64,000 bases of DNA from Aplectana chamaeleonis. Its lineage: Eukaryota; Nematoda; Chromadorea; Rhabditida; Cosmocercidae. The position numbers and the translations under genes were made by a program. Shown here in pieces: positions 20,552 to 32,153 of this stretch. The notes under the pieces are model-generated. The model was not told the DNA's origin. It was given only the letters and a program-made list of their open reading frames with translations, and ran no database searches. Each line of letters begins with the position of its first letter. The stretch's first letter is position 1. The stretch is from positions 1,178,001 to 1,242,000 of the forward strand of contig JAPDOI010000195.1 of the NCBI GenBank assembly GCA_029168955.1. Reading direction: 5' to 3'.

Positions 20552-20985
20552 AGGAAGTGTTCACGACGAATCTCGTTTTCGAGTTTTAAATGTGAAACAC
20601 TACGCTGCCAGATGCTGAAGGCGATAAGGTTGAAGAAAGCAGCGAAAATGGTTCAAAAAACGATAAAAACGGCCTAGAAGTTAGGCCTCTCCCCTCGTTC
20701 TGGCGGGCTTGTGGCGCCGCGAACGTTTTCGATGGCTAAATGCCAAGCCTTTCCGCCACGTTCAGCCTGATAGATACGCGCACAATTCTTCATTAGGGCG
20801 CCCTTGTGGCAACTAGCAGGGTGCGTAAGCTCGTCCGCGCCCCGAACCTTTACGTACATTAGAAATAGCTATTTTAGCTTATTCTGAGCGCTTTTCTTCG
20901 CTGTTTCTTCACTGTTCATTAACTCTCGACCAAAAAACTCCATTTTTTTGAGTCGAACTCAAATATGATATTCATCGTCAGCATC
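20552..20985. mobile_element. TTAA element, decayed right end
   Basis: Starts after TTAA with AGGAAGTGTTCACGACGA. The interior (CAGATGCTGAAGGCGATAAGG, GAAGAAAGCAGCG, CTCGACCAAAAAACTCC, GATATTCATCGT) matches the copy at 56527-56950, defining a subfamily. The right terminus is eroded past 20975. Confidence 0.7.
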
Positions 20986-21256
20986 GTCAGCTTTCCCGAC
21001 GTTGTACTGCCTCCGAGTTGTTTTCCAAGGAAAACACAAGAACGATGTTCTTCGCGAACAGCTTGTGTAAGAGGTTTCCTCCTGAACTTTTGGTAACCCG
21101 AGAAATTCGAAGAAATGAACCACATTACGGTTTGGGGAAAAATGTTTCAAGGTTACTGAATCTCAGAAAAAGCTTTCTTAGCCTCTCAATAAAAGAAAAT
21201 AACGACTTTCACGTTCAAGACGCTGAAGAAACTGGATCAAAGGAACTTAGTTGACA

Positions 21257-21337
21257 TTCGATTTCCTTGCAGCAACAACCAAGATTGTTATACACTCCTT
21301 TATTCAGCTTACGTTTCGGCGAGTTTCGCCGTCTTCA
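21257..21337 (-). ncRNA. Hammerhead-like core in the Penelope terminal repeat
   Basis: On the minus strand (the element's sense) the repeat contains CTGAAGA, then a 5-bp hairpin GGCGA-AAC-TCGCC, then GAAAC. CUGANGA...GAAA are the conserved hammerhead ribozyme boxes, and such ribozymes are known in Penelope terminal repeats. One extra C stands between CUGAAGA and the stem, and I could not build convincing stems I and III. The inverted partner (22000) reads TTGAAGA, so its core is mutated. Confidence 0.45.
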
Positions 21338-21570
21338 GAGCCTGGAAAAACCGAAATCATGTCTGAAATACTACCCCATCAAACCCTATTTCATTCTACA
21401 GGCTAATACTCAAACGGAAGTGAGCAGACGACATGATGCCATTGTAAATACCAAACTTTGGAGGTACCGATTGGCCCAACAGCCTCAGATGGAATCGGTG
21501 AGGGCGACTAACTGATAAGAACCCTTGGGACCACCTACACACCGGGCCCGCCCACAGATCAACCGATAGG

Positions 21571-21996
21571 TCAGAATGCACATAGGTCGAAGTAGGGCGC
21601 CAGCTCCTGGGTCACCGCAACACATTCGTCTTTTCTATTAATTTTCGGTGTTCTGGCGGCGATCCAAAAAGCTTCTAGAGTTCTGCGTGCTGAGATTTCA
21701 CATTCACGGGCTAAGATCGTGACCTCCACCGGGAAACATTTGTTTCCGTGGCTGCGCACGCGGTGGTCTCCCAATGGCGTAGAAATCTTAGACTTATTTA
21801 GCCCGTCCACATGTTCTTTGATTCTTACGCAAAGCGGCCTGCCAGTTTCTCCAATGTAGTCCTCTCCATATTGGCGGCAATGGATGTGATAGACAACCTC
21901 AGTGGCCATACAATCACCTTCCTTCCCAAATGGGCAGACTACACAAGCTGGTGTAACGCAAAGTCGGTCATATAGACGGTTTCGCACTAATTTCTT
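21571..21996 (-). pseudogene. Penelope GIY-YIG endonuclease domain (5'-truncated)
   Basis: A Cys cluster (CVTPACVVCPFGKEGDC) precedes VVYHIHC and DYIGETGRPLCVRIKEH, which supply the paired Tyr, YIG, Arg and His of the GIY-YIG fold. LEAFWI gives the metal-binding Glu and PKINRK the following Asn. The Cys-rich approach is typical of Penelope-like enzymes. The frame upstream of about 21997 runs through the inverted terminal repeat and is not homologous, so the nominal Met at 22083 is not a real start. The domain is intact to its stop at 21571. In a full element it would nick target DNA for the adjoining RT, which is missing here. Confidence 0.88.
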
Positions 21997-22423
21997 TGAA
22001 GACGGCGAAACTCGCCGAAACGTAAGCTGAATCAAGGAGTGTATAACAATCTTGGTTGTTGCTGCAAGGAAATCGAAGGTCAACTACTTATCAATGCCAA
22101 GATTCATTGGGAGTCGCACTTGGACAAAGGAACTTATCCCTTCAATACACGTACAGTCTATTTCATAACGAAATTCCCGCACTCTCTCGCCGTATTTTTC
22201 TTCGCTCCTCACACGCAGGAACGAAGTGAATTCAGTTCCGAAATAGGGGGTAACATACACAAGTTTGGGTGGCGCACCAAGTGAAATCCTTTCTTGAGCG
22301 TCAGTCGCCACATTTGCCTTATCTGTTTCTGATTCATGGGAAACTCCTCTTCTGCAATCTATGCTCATTCTGCATCATGATTGCAGCGAATTCTTTTTCT
22401 GCGGTGCGCTCACTTCTTTTCAG

Positions 22424-22501
22424 CTCATAGTTGCAGAGCTAAAGAGTTTCCTCAACGGAATTTCGACACGCACGAGGGACATTTCTCAGTTCTATCTATA
22501 G
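22424..22501 (+). CDS. Short exon-like terminal frame
   Basis: A strong acceptor (CACTTCTTTTCAG) is followed by 25 sense codons (LIVAELKSFLNGISTRTRD...) and TAG. The composition is protein-like, but the length is too short to be sure and no upstream exon is evident. Confidence 0.2.
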   Translation, partial: LIVAELKSFLNGISTRTRDISQFYL

Positions 22502-22509
22502 CTGTTACC

Positions 22510-23545
22510 TTAGGGGCTACATCATTTATTAGTCATTCGCTCAACGCAAATGACACACGAGAGACGACATGAGCAAGTGATGACTGGTTCATGCTTAATA
22601 GCTTGTCCCCTAACACGCCGCCTCTCAGTCTCACCCATTTCCATGAAACTCGTCCTTCCACCTTCATTTGATCCTCCAATCTCACTTGATTCTGTACGAC
22701 ATTTGCCGTGAAGTCCTGTGGTTGCACTTTCATCCCTACTTATGTACCTAGATAACTTTCATTACAGAGTATAATTTTCTCGTGCGACTCTAATTACTGC
22801 AACGTCACCTAATTATTATCGCATCTCTCATCATGTATCAATACGAAGGACACTCCGTGATACCGATTGTGCTGTCGCTTAACTGTGTTTTTCTTTTGAA
22901 ATTCTTTTCTTGTAACTATGTTTAGTTCTTTTCAATTTCATCATTTTGTTGAACGAAACAGTTACAAGAAAGCGCAGATTTCCTCCGAAAAGTTCTCGAC
23001 TGTAAGCAACCACTGTCATGGACGCTATCGTTGCTAAAATGTGCAAGATGGAAAGCGTAATCCGCTGAATGCAGAATATACAACAACGTAGTAGAGTTCC
23101 CTTGTACCATCAAGTCTAGTGAATGGATGGGGTCGCGGAGGTATTAGGGGGGCCGTAAAGTAATGTCGTTTCTGCGCATGCCAATACTTGATTGTCATTT
23201 ATCAGCTAATTGTTTGGTTCAGAGGCGTGCCAAAGACATTGCGAGGTTGAGAGGGAAGGACTTCTTTACTTATAGACAATTGAATTCCTGTTTTTTTTTA
23301 AATAATTTTGGGTAAAATGGCCAGCCAAATACCAGAAGAGGTACGCATCCGTCATTTCATGCTTTTTGAGTTTCGCGAAGGGAAGTTGCATTTGCAGTTG
23401 CTTCCAAAAACACTTGCGATGTTCATCGAAATGCAGTGGACATTCGTAAATGCCAAAGGTGGTTTTGCAATTTCAGATCGGGTTATTTGGATCTTTCCGA
23501 CTCGTATCGATAAGGAACACCATCAACGTTAGACAGCAACGTGTA
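22510..23545. other. No supported feature
   Basis: Mostly AT-rich unique sequence. A minus-strand frame at 22640-22733 (QVRLEDQMKVEGRVSWKW, then a GTGAGA donor) is mildly exon-like but unsupported otherwise. Confidence 0.25.
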
Positions 23546-23546
23546 A

Positions 23547-24270
23547 AGGCAGGGTTCACGATAAAAACGGTGTTATTGTGCTACCCTCATGAGAAGGTAG
23601 ATCTGGCCATCACAAGTGCGAAAATAAGTGAAAAGTTGTAGAAAAGGCGCTCGGGGACGAGTTATTTCTTGGTGTACGTCCGCTCCCCAATTATCGAGAT
23701 TTCAATAAATGCCTGTCTTGCCAACTTTTTTTTCTAAAGTAATTTCCAAGCTTTTCTGGAGACTACGGACTACTTTAACACCTAGGAGACCGAGTGTCCA
23801 CACTGCGCACCCACGCCATGAACTCCACTTTTCGTCGTTTCTTCGAAAAAACTATATTCCTTTGTATTGTAGCTGGAAAACCCGTATTGAGAAGAACTCA
23901 TAAATACTGGTGGACAGGCATAATTCACCATGATATTCTCAAGTTCGGGCTCTTTCATAAGGAAAATCCCGGTTTTAATACCCACTAAACTGATTGGCCG
24001 TGGAGCGCGCAGTCGGCTGCGCATAGTAGCCGTGGGACGCCCGGTCTCTTAAAAGTTAACAGCAAAACACAAGGTGGAGAAACAAACATTAAGGAAGATC
24101 TCGTTAATTAGGGGGCTGGCCCACGCCAGTAATTAGGCAGTATTCCTTGTTATCGAGCGTTTCAACCGCAAAGTTCCGTTTTTTTAAACGATTTTTTTCC
24201 CTTTCCTAATGACCAAATCTACATTCTCGTAAGGAGAACTCAGAAATCGTTATTATCGCGAACCCTGCCT
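23547..24270. mobile_element. TTAA element interrupted by a nested insertion
   Basis: Ends AGGCAGGGTTCACGATAAAA and TTATCGCGAACCCTGCCT; the right flank is TTAA (24271-24274), the left is degraded (GTAA). The interior matches 29490-29932 (AGATCTGGCCATCACAA, AATTATCGAGATTT, ATTAGGGGGC). The 29.5-kb copy lacks 23783-24055, showing that stretch is a later insertion. Confidence 0.82.
23783..24055. mobile_element. Nested insertion with imperfect 8-bp duplication
   Basis: Absent from the related copy at 29490-29932. TTAACACC (23775-23782) and TTAACAGC (24056-24063) flank it, seven of eight bases equal. Ends TAGGAGACCG and an inverted CGGTCTCTT give short imperfect inverted repeats. This fits a hAT-type MITE. 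Confidence 0.6.
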
Positions 24271-24274
24271 TTAA

Positions 24275-24759
24275 AGGCAGCAGACACGCTCAAAAATGAT
24301 ATCAATTTTATGGATTAAACTGAAGGTCTGAAGCTGTTAGTATTCAGAAATAGCGAAAAAGACGGAAACAAATTGACGGAAATTAATATATAACGGTACG
24401 TTCTATATTGGCCCAGAAATGGACGAGTTGTACGGCACTGGCTGAAATAGCGGAGCTAGCAACTAATTTGTTGGGAAAACGACGCTAATGTACTCGTACG
24501 GCCCTTTCTGGAACGCTTAAGCCGTTAGAAGCCTGAAAAGTAATCTAAAATGGCCGCAATCGAGCATTGAATACCTGTATGGAGGGGCGGAGCCCGTATC
24601 GATGGGCGGAGCAAGGATGATTTCGTGACTGACTACGGCTCAAATACGGTCATTTGGAATCGTATTTAATGCTTGCAACTTCGTGAGGGCTCTTCTAGGG
24701 CCTGCACGACCCCACTAATGTAGTTATCTCAACAACTTTTCCGAGCGTGTCTGCTGCCT
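24275..24759. mobile_element. TTAA element of the CAGACACGCTC subfamily
   Basis: Ends AGGCAGCAGACACGCTC and the exact inverse GAGCGTGTCTGCTGCCT, flanked by TTAA (24271-24274 and 24760-24763). It shares its left TTAA with the element ending at 24270. Confidence 0.88.
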
Positions 24760-24764
24760 TTAAG

Positions 24765-26220
24765 AGCGGAAGTGGAAGCAAATCCGTGTCAGACGATAGA
24801 GGAATTGTCGAATACTCTTAACCAACTTTGGTCCACCATCATTTGAAGCAGATTGTGAAAGAGAGCAGAGCAGTTTGTGTTTGTATTTAGTGTAAGAAAA
24901 CGGCATCACTTTCTGGTCCCCCAAATACATTGCCGCGCTTGATCGAAACGACGGTGTACGGTGGTGTTGCAACCACCGCACGGCGCGCCGCAGTGGTCGC
25001 ACCGTGACAATTCACTTGACTGAACTTGACAAGGAGACTATAGAGTATATACAATAATTGCGCTTACAACTTCTTCATACTTTTGCCGCGGCGGCGAATA
25101 GATCTTGAGAAGACAAGGCCGGGGCAAAAAAAAGTGCGATTACAACCAAAATTGCGGCAGAACTTTGGGTTGTTATCGCACAAGTTATAGGTGAGCAATC
25201 ATTGGGCTCTCTTCTTGAGTTTGATACGGGTAGGGAAAGATCCAGCTATTTGTAGGTTGATTTCTCGGAATCCATGAAGGTTTGGGGTTCTCGCAACACA
25301 TGCCCGTCTCGTTAAGAAGATCCGCAGCGCTTTCATAGCCACTGTTTACAATTAACTCGTTCTCGAGTTCCCGGAAGGAAACAATATCGATAGCCTTCGG
25401 AAACAGAACAGCTTCAGGGGAACGGGGCCAAACGGCCTTTTAAAGGCAAGAAGTCTCAGAAGGGTGTTCCAGTGGTGTGGATGCGCCCCATTGGGTCCCA
25501 GTTGCTGTCGTAAATACCTACACGGCAGGATCACTGCCAAGCTTTGACCTGCCATTATCAACACTGGCTTTTCCTCGAAAAAAAAACTACTGATTTGTCA
25601 GTCTTCTGCCTGACGAGGATTTCCGAGTGTTTCAAACTACCATTCCCAGAATCGATTGGCTTTTTCCATAAGAAACCTTGTCGGGGATCACAAGTTTCGC
25701 ATTCAACTCAGCTACCTTGTGATAACTTGTGATCATATATCATGCCATGAAATGCATTAAAACACTTCAAAAACAACTAAACTGTTGGGGATCTTAGGCC
25801 AAGGCGTGGCAGAAAAGGATTCATGAGGCCATCTTGACGGCAAGTTTTTTTCTAAAAGGTTTCGATGATGCGATCACTTCGTCATCGACGATTTCCATTG
25901 AAGCCTACTCATGTAGCGAATCAAATTGAAAAAGTTGTGAAAACAAACCTCCGAAGATTGTTCGCAACTCATTTTGTCTACTTCGTAATGTTATACATGC
26001 AGCAGTCTACTACATAAAAAACTCTATGTTCTTGATGAATTTAATGTATGAAAACTTTATAAGGCGGAATAACATGGCATTTAATGCAGCTGGTCATGGT
26101 CCTATTCGAGCCAACGATTCTCGCGTCTCCTTCATTTGCATCATGCGTAAATGAGAGGGTTTAGTTGCGAGCTCTTCCTTCCAATTTAGCATTGCTTTCA
26201 GTCATTTGAAGCCCATTCTT
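24765..26220. other. No supported gene
   Basis: Unique, moderately AT-rich. The minus-strand frame 24760-25002 (AAMYLGDQKVMPFSY...) reads somewhat like protein but has no family or splice support. Confidence 0.25.
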
Positions 26221-26222
26221 AC

Positions 26223-26422
26223 CCTCTTTTGCGGTCTCTATTCTCTCCGAAATGATATGCAGGGGAAGAGGAAAGAGCGGGTGCAAACTGCTGGCTCTTT
26301 GCGCCAATAATGCGATCTCTATTACCCAAAGCACTCATGTCAGGGTCCATTCCATAAATAAAAGCGCGGCGGAAGCAGTCGTCTGATTCATCAGAGGCGA
26401 AAATGACTGCTAGAGACGTCAT
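26223..26422 (-). CDS. Possible first coding exon, unknown protein
   Basis: ATG at 26422 (with an in-frame stop shortly upstream) opens 66 codons: MTSLAVIFASDESDDCF, FIYGMDPDMSALGNRD, then a Ser/Pro stretch and ENRDRKR. A donor GTAAGA follows at 26222; without splicing the frame stops immediately. The composition is protein-like with no signal peptide or transmembrane segment. No family is recognised and the next exon was not found. Confidence 0.33.
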
Positions 26423-27085
26423 TCTCTTTCTAGCCGCATTTCAGCGAAATCCGAAAAGGGTCTTGCTTGGAAAAATACCTCATCTGAAATTCAGGAATTT
26501 GCTTCTCTGAAAAAAGGTGCATTTTACAATATTACGAGCCACTTTTTTTTGGTCCTGCTATGCGTTATCCAAGGCATCTCGAGTAATCATACAGTTTTCA
26601 AAACTATGTAAGTACTACACATTGCTCCTTGATTTTTTTCCAATCATTTGATTTGCGATTTTACGAACATCCTACATATTTTCGGAAGTGTTTGATATTC
26701 CATTTTTTTCTCTTTTTTGATTTTCGAAAGTGTTCGGAATTTGAATTTTCGTCTCTTTCATTTTCGAGTGACAAGCAAAATCTTCAGAGCGTTAATCGCA
26801 TCTGGTAAAACGAATTGTACAGTTAGTATCTCTTTTTTATCCATAATAGAACTGCTGAGTAAGCCGTCCCGAGCTGCTGATCCAAACAAGTTAGAAGCCC
26901 TAGGCTGTCGACTTTTGTACTTTTCGTATCTTCCAAAACGCTCGGTAATCTAAAATTTGGAAACGGACCTCGTGATAGTGTTCAGCGTGCAAAATACTCC
27001 TCCCTTCGGAAGTCTTTTGTTTGAAATCACATTTCGTCTTTGAATAGAGTGATTGCGTTTTCGACTTGCACTGTCGTCCTCTGGG

Positions 27086-27235
27086 CCAAGTTCTGGTCCG
27101 CATTTGCGGACTACGGCTATTGCATCATGCGACACGTGAGAATCATACTGGATTCATCCGCACGATTCACCTTTCTCCCACCACGACTATCACGTGTCGC
27201 AACAGCCGTAGTCCGCAATCGCGGACCGGAATTTG
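27086..27235. repeat. Inverted-repeat MITE (GGTCCGC family)
   Basis: TTCTGGTCCGCATTTGCGGAC...GACACGTGA is mirrored by TCACGTGTCGC...GTCCGCAATCGCGGACCGGAA. Relatives are at 28826-28950, 54957-55210 and 59046-59280. Confidence 0.7.
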
Positions 27236-27412
27236 ACTCAGAAAACGGTAGTACGGAGTGTTCGTTTGCTTCTACCAATTAGGGGAATGATAGCGTTTCA
27301 GAAACATGTTCCAGATTCGACTCAAAAATCTCCCCGGGGGCTATTTTTTGCTGATCACGAATCTGATGTTTATGTGTCGATTCTCCAACGTTTTCGACTT
27401 TATTTGTTTAAA

Positions 27413-28363
27413 GGCACAAAACACCCAGAAAATTATTTTCCTGTGTTATGCTTATACTGGAGAAAATCGCACGCTGATCACAGTGGTATCTTTAAAATCG
27501 TTCAGGGACCCCTACAAAAGGAGTTATGGCTCTTTAAAAAAGCCCATTATTTGAGGCGGAAAATTGGTGGACGAGTTGTCTTAGGCTTGTATTTCTTTTC
27601 GTTCGCAGCCGTTGCGCGAGAGCGAGCCAGGATAAGGATAATGACCGGTAATGGAGTGAAGAACGGAGGCTCAGTTCAAATTCATCCATCCATCCAGCCG
27701 ATATCGAGGTCGAAAATCCGGAAGGGGGTCGGACCTGTGGCGGTGAGTGAAGGGGGTCGGGCCTGTGGTGGTGGCTTATATCTCGCTTACCTGATGAATT
27801 GAGATCTCGCACTTCGCACGCGTTACACAGGAGGGGTCTACTACACAAACAGATGAAAATCAATAAATTCATGTCTGAGGGTGTACTGTGTCTTAGAGGC
27901 AAATTTTCACATTTCATGCTTATCTTGGAGAGAGTCACACGCTGATCACAGTGGTATCTCTGGAATCCTCCAGGACCCCCTAAGAACAGAGTTATGGCTC
28001 TTCAAAGATGCCTATATTTTGAGGGTGAAAAATTGGTGGACGAGTTGTCTCAGGCCTGTATTTATCTTCATTCGCAATCGTTGCGCGAGAGCGAACCAGG
28101 ATAAGGAGACAGTCCGACAATGGACCGAAGAACGATGACTCGTAGGGAATTCATACATTCATATAGCAGTCAATGAGTTCGAAAATCTAGTAGGGGGTCG
28201 GGCCTGTGGTGGTGAGCGAAGAGGGTTGGGCATGTGGTGGTCGCTTATATCTCGCTTCTTTGGAGGAATTGAGATCTCATACTTGGCAGGTGTTGTACAG
28301 GAGGGGTCTACTACATAATCAAATAAAATTCACAAAATTCATGTCTGAGGGTGTACTGTGCCT
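27413..28363. mobile_element. Two TTAA elements in tandem
   Basis: TTAA at 27409-27412 with AGGCACAAAACACCC opens the first copy, and GGGTGTACTGTGCCT then TTAA (28364-28367) closes the second. They meet at 27892-27897 in a degraded TTAG. Both ~470-bp units carry CACACGCTGATCACAGTGGTA, GTGGACGAGTTGTCT, TTGCGCGAGAGCGA and TTATATCTCGCTT in the same order. A tail of the same type is near 60120-60253. Confidence 0.8.
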
Positions 28364-28369
28364 TTAACG

Positions 28370-28825
28370 CTTCAAATGGACGGAAATTTCGAGGGCAAAA
28401 CGCCTTTTGACGACTTCCGGAATGCTACAATAAATATGGCTCAAAATATTTTTCTAGTGATTATTTTGAGTGCTTAACACGAATCTGATGTTCGTTTTTT
28501 TAGATTTTTGACAGTATACGGTAGATTACGGTAGGCATACGGTAGCTCTGTCAAAGTCTCAGATTTGACTCAAAATCTCTACGCGGGGTTGACTCGGGGT
28601 GCTGAATGAGAATTTAACGTCCACTTGTCGATTTTCGAAGTACATACTAAGGTAGGTTTCGCCCCCTAAATGGCAGGTTACCTACTAAACCTACAGTAAA
28701 GCTCAGAATTTCGAGAAACAGATTCGTTTTCAGCACCCTAAACAACCCCCGATACATTTAAGCCGAAGCCGAAATTTTTTCCAAACACTAACAATTGCCT
28801 GATGAGGACCCTTAAATTTTCGGCG
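28370..28825. repeat. Fragment of the 'GTA' foldback family
   Basis: Contains TTTGACGACTTCCGGAATGC, GGTAGATTACGGTAGGCATACG and CCTAAATGGCAGGTTACCTAC, as at 7500, 38450 and 49570. Cut on the right by the MITE at 28826. Confidence 0.7.
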
Positions 28826-28950
28826 GACTACGGCTTTTGCATCATGCAAAACGATGCTAATCCACCTGTGGCTCCGGCCCGATCAACGTACCGGCACGAT
28901 TATCATCAGTCGTAGTCCGCAAATGCAGACCGGAATTCGGCTCCTGTAAC
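28826..28950. repeat. Small MITE, GGTCCGC family
   Basis: GCGGACTACGGCTTTTGCATC is inverted against TCGTAGTCCGCAAATGCAGAC. Shorter than its relative at 27086. Confidence 0.55.
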
Positions 28951-29489
28951 GACAGCACAATATGTACGTACCGGATTGCTGACGAGATTGGAAGCGTCAA
29001 AAACGAGCGTAAATAACCATATTTGAGCAAACAATCTGAGAGTCCCTGTATTGAGAGGAGGAGTTTTTCTCAGGAGAAAGGCCGGATTCCACACTTCCGG
29101 AAGCTCAGGATTTGCCTTTGATGCTTTCAACGGCTTATGTATTCTGGTACATGCCGCACGAGTCTATTAACCTCGATATTTCAATCAATTTGCGGGTCTG
29201 TATGCTGCTCAAGAAAAATACCCAGCATCTACCGCAAAAAGTCCGATTTTCAGTATTGATAGTAGTATTTATTACTCATTTTTTTCACGCGTGCCACGTT
29301 CTTAGTACTGCTGATGCTTTGTTAACGAATCCAATGACACGGACCTTACACCGTTGCGTTTTAAATCACGAGCGAACACCAATCTAGGTATTTGTGCGAT
29401 TCCCTTCTTGCCGAGTTTCATCGAAAAATGCAGAAAATTGGTCTACGCTCTCCAAAAACGATCGGCCAACGACAAACGTCAGTCCTCAA

Positions 29490-29932
29490 AGGCATGGTTC
29501 TCGATAAAATCGGTTGTTGTACTATACCCATGGAATTGTAGATCTGGCCATCACAAAAGTGAAAATAAGTTAAAAATTGAATAAAAAACGCTCAGGAGCA
29601 AGTTATGGCTTGGTGTCCTCCCGCCCCCAATTATCGAGATTTGGGTAAAAGCCTAGTTTGTCAACTTTTATTTTCCTTCTAAAGTGATTTCTGAACATTT
29701 CTGGAGACTACTGATCACTATAACAGCAAAATAAATGCCGGATAAGCAAGCATTAATGACAATCGAGTTAATTAGGGGGCCGGCCGACACCGGTAATTAG
29801 CCGTTTCACTTTGTTTTTGAGCGTTTTTCCCGCGAATTTACGGGTTTTTTCACCTTATTTTATTTTTGTGATGGCCGAATCTATATTTTTATGAAGAGGG
29901 CTCAAAATTTGTTTTTATCGCGAACCCTGCCT
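29490..29932. mobile_element. TTAA element, 443 bp
   Basis: Left AGGCATGGTTCTCGATAAAA after TCAA; right TTTTATCGCGAACCCTGCCT before TTAA (29933-29936). Uninterrupted version of 23547-24270. Confidence 0.82.
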
Positions 29933-30250
29933 TTAAATATCCGCACATCCATGGCATGTACCCTGCTTTTCGTAGCTTGATTCGCATGATGTATTGCGAA
30001 CTCCTGAGAAGTTCTTCGAAATAACGAGACATAGACTGCGGGAAAAAGGAGAGAGCAGAGTACTAGTCCCAAGTTCTATATTGCACCGCGCTCCGAAGAA
30101 GTGTGTATATACTGCGTAAGTATAATAACACCGATTTGGGCGGAAACTGTTTTCAAGCTTATCTCGGCTGGGCTCAATGTACATTTAAGAAGCTTCAACA
30201 TGTAGTAGGCAGGGCTGTGCGAGGGCCTTTCTCCAAATTTTCACTAACAG

Positions 30251-30441
30251 AAAAGGAAGAAAAAATGGCTGAAAGTGAAACGGAAATTCGGAAACGGAAG
30301 AAGACCATAAATTCTCGGCTCCGAGCAGCACCGACCAGGGGTCGAAGTCGCCTGACAGTTCGAATCGTACACCCAATCTCCAGCCTCCCCTGCTGTTGCT
30401 ACCTGAACTCTTCCAGTTCGACCAGACAGCAACAACAGTAA
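30251..30441 (+). CDS. Possible 5' exon with near-ideal start context
   Basis: TTTTCACTAACAG (to 30250) is followed after 14 nt by AAAAATGGCT, a good start context, giving MAESETEIRKRKKTINSR and a basic/Ser-rich stretch to a stop at 30441. The 3' half also reads well in another frame (NSETEEDHKFSAPSSTDQGS, then a Leu/Pro run), so the true frame or a splice site inside is uncertain. An SL-type trans-spliced first exon is one reading. No domain recognised. Confidence 0.3.
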
Positions 30442-31512
30442 CCAGGAAATGAAGAAGTGTGTGTACGTTTACACTCTATTTTAAACAAGTCGCCTTACCG
30501 CGAGCGTCCCCTCTGCTTCTCTGTCGGTGGGGCAATACTCAAGATGGAAACCGTCAAGCGTACATATTCGCAAATTCGATACGATCGTCCTCTTAGCGAG
30601 GGTAGAGACATCGAGAAAGGAGACGCAGCGCACGCGCGCAGACGCACGCGAAGAACGAAAATAAATTTCACTCGAAAACAGAGGACATGCAGTCTCCAAA
30701 GTAGACAGAACGCTCTTGAGGCCCTTGGGTGTCGATGCGATAAGTTGTCGACACAACCCATGTCAACGTTACCAAACAAAGTAGGCGGGGACGAGAATTG
30801 AGTGCATGGGGGGGGGGGGTTATAAAAAGAGTTTTCTCTCCGGAAAATAAGAGTTTTGTGGAGCTTCTTCGCCATTATTCGATATGTCGAGGGCTTACTG
30901 CGCGAAAACAATGAAAAATGAGATAAGGTAATTAGTTTAATTTAATCACTTATGTAAGCGTAGGGGCGGGTTAGTATATACTGGAGCTTTGTAGAATGGT
31001 GTAGAACTGGCATCATCAGGAAATATCATAATCAACCATGGAATTGGGAGGACGTTCACCATTAAAATTTTTTCGTGTTTTTGGCCATCAAAGTATTGAT
31101 TAGGTTCTCCGTAATTTTTTCTGTGCCAAGCCTTTTCAAGCCATTTCTGGTGGGATGGTAGGGGGAGACGTATGGTTGACGGAATCAGCTCAGTCGAGGT
31201 CGTGTTTGATGTCTGAATCTTGAGACATTAACGCGACTTTGTGAGTTCTGCCTCTTCTGCATGCTTGTTGCCTTGGACATTTCTCATCGAGAACGCGATT
31301 ATGTGAGGGGAATGCTTGCCTGACACTCACTCCAGCCCCGACGACTTCCTTTTCGCATCCATTTCTGCCTGTTCGATTTGTGCTTCTTTTTCTTCCGCAG
31401 AAACGTCATCCAAGGAGAGTCTTGACATGAAGAGTCTAAAACATTCTGGCCTGAGTTTCATTACTGACTGGGGCCCCATATTTGCATTAGGTTTCAGCGA
31501 TCATTTTTGCAG

Positions 31513-31653
31513 GTACTTCAGGCCGAAGCTCTCACTTTCGGCGTTACCCCCGGACATGGGCAACCAGCAGGGCCGCCGCCTCAGTCGCGCGGCCGTACAA
31601 ATGGAAAACGGGGAGACGGGCTCGACTCTGGCCGACACGCTCAAACTGACGTC
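31513..31653 (+). CDS. Possible first coding exon starting MGNQQG
   Basis: A consensus acceptor (TCATTTTTGCAG) and a perfect donor (GTC|GTAAGT) bound 141 nt. The ATG at 31556 opens MGNQQGRRLSRAAVQMENGE...LKLTS with strongly G/C-biased third positions (about 25 of 31), unlike the surroundings. MG at the N-terminus is compatible with N-myristoylation. A second frame, open across the whole exon and Gly/Pro-rich, is the alternative. No following exon was placed, so the gene is unidentified. Confidence 0.4.
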
Positions 31654-32153
31654 GTAAGTTCATGCTGGAATCAGCTTGTTTTTCAGTTTTCTTCTCTGAG
31701 TGTCGTAACGATTTTTGAATCGTTTCATTCAAACTGTTCAGTGTCTCTATAGTCGGGGGTAGGGATCTTGAATATGAAAAGTTCTCTGTTCCATAGTTAG
31801 AAATGACTGTGGTCTCTCCATACATGATTCGAGGAAGGCGAAGCAAATGCGTGAAAAACGGGAATGGAATTCCTCGACGGAAAAATAACGCCGACTCATA
31901 GATTCCCATGAGATAAATTGGTATATGCTAACCGACAGTCCACTTCTCTGCGGAACAGCCAAACTACTGGCATTCACTCTCATATGCATGAGCCAGTAAA
32001 ATTTCTCCACACACAAGGACCAACATTACAGACTTGTGTACATGTGGTGACTTCAGTGGCTATAGCGCCTCAAGTAAGAGGGGAAATTCTAGAGAGATTT
32101 TTCGGGTTCAGTGGCAAGGGGCGATGCGGACATTTCTGCCTATATACTCAGAT

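Larger units (their letters stand above)
21257..22077 (-). mobile_element. Penelope-like retroelement fragment between inverted repeats
   Basis: An 81-bp sequence occurs at 21257-21337 and, inverted and almost identical, at 21997-22077. Between them lies a minus-strand GIY-YIG domain. Penelope-like elements are known for terminal repeats in tandem or inverted arrangement and for 5'-truncated copies with inverted repeat pieces. Here the RT part is absent, so this is a 5'-truncated copy with its 3' end at the left (low coordinate) side. Confidence 0.85.

Noticed and set aside
21571..22083. Met at 22083 as the start of a complete GIY-YIG protein
   Set aside because: The N-terminal ~28 codons are the inverted terminal repeat read through; the domain is 5'-truncated.
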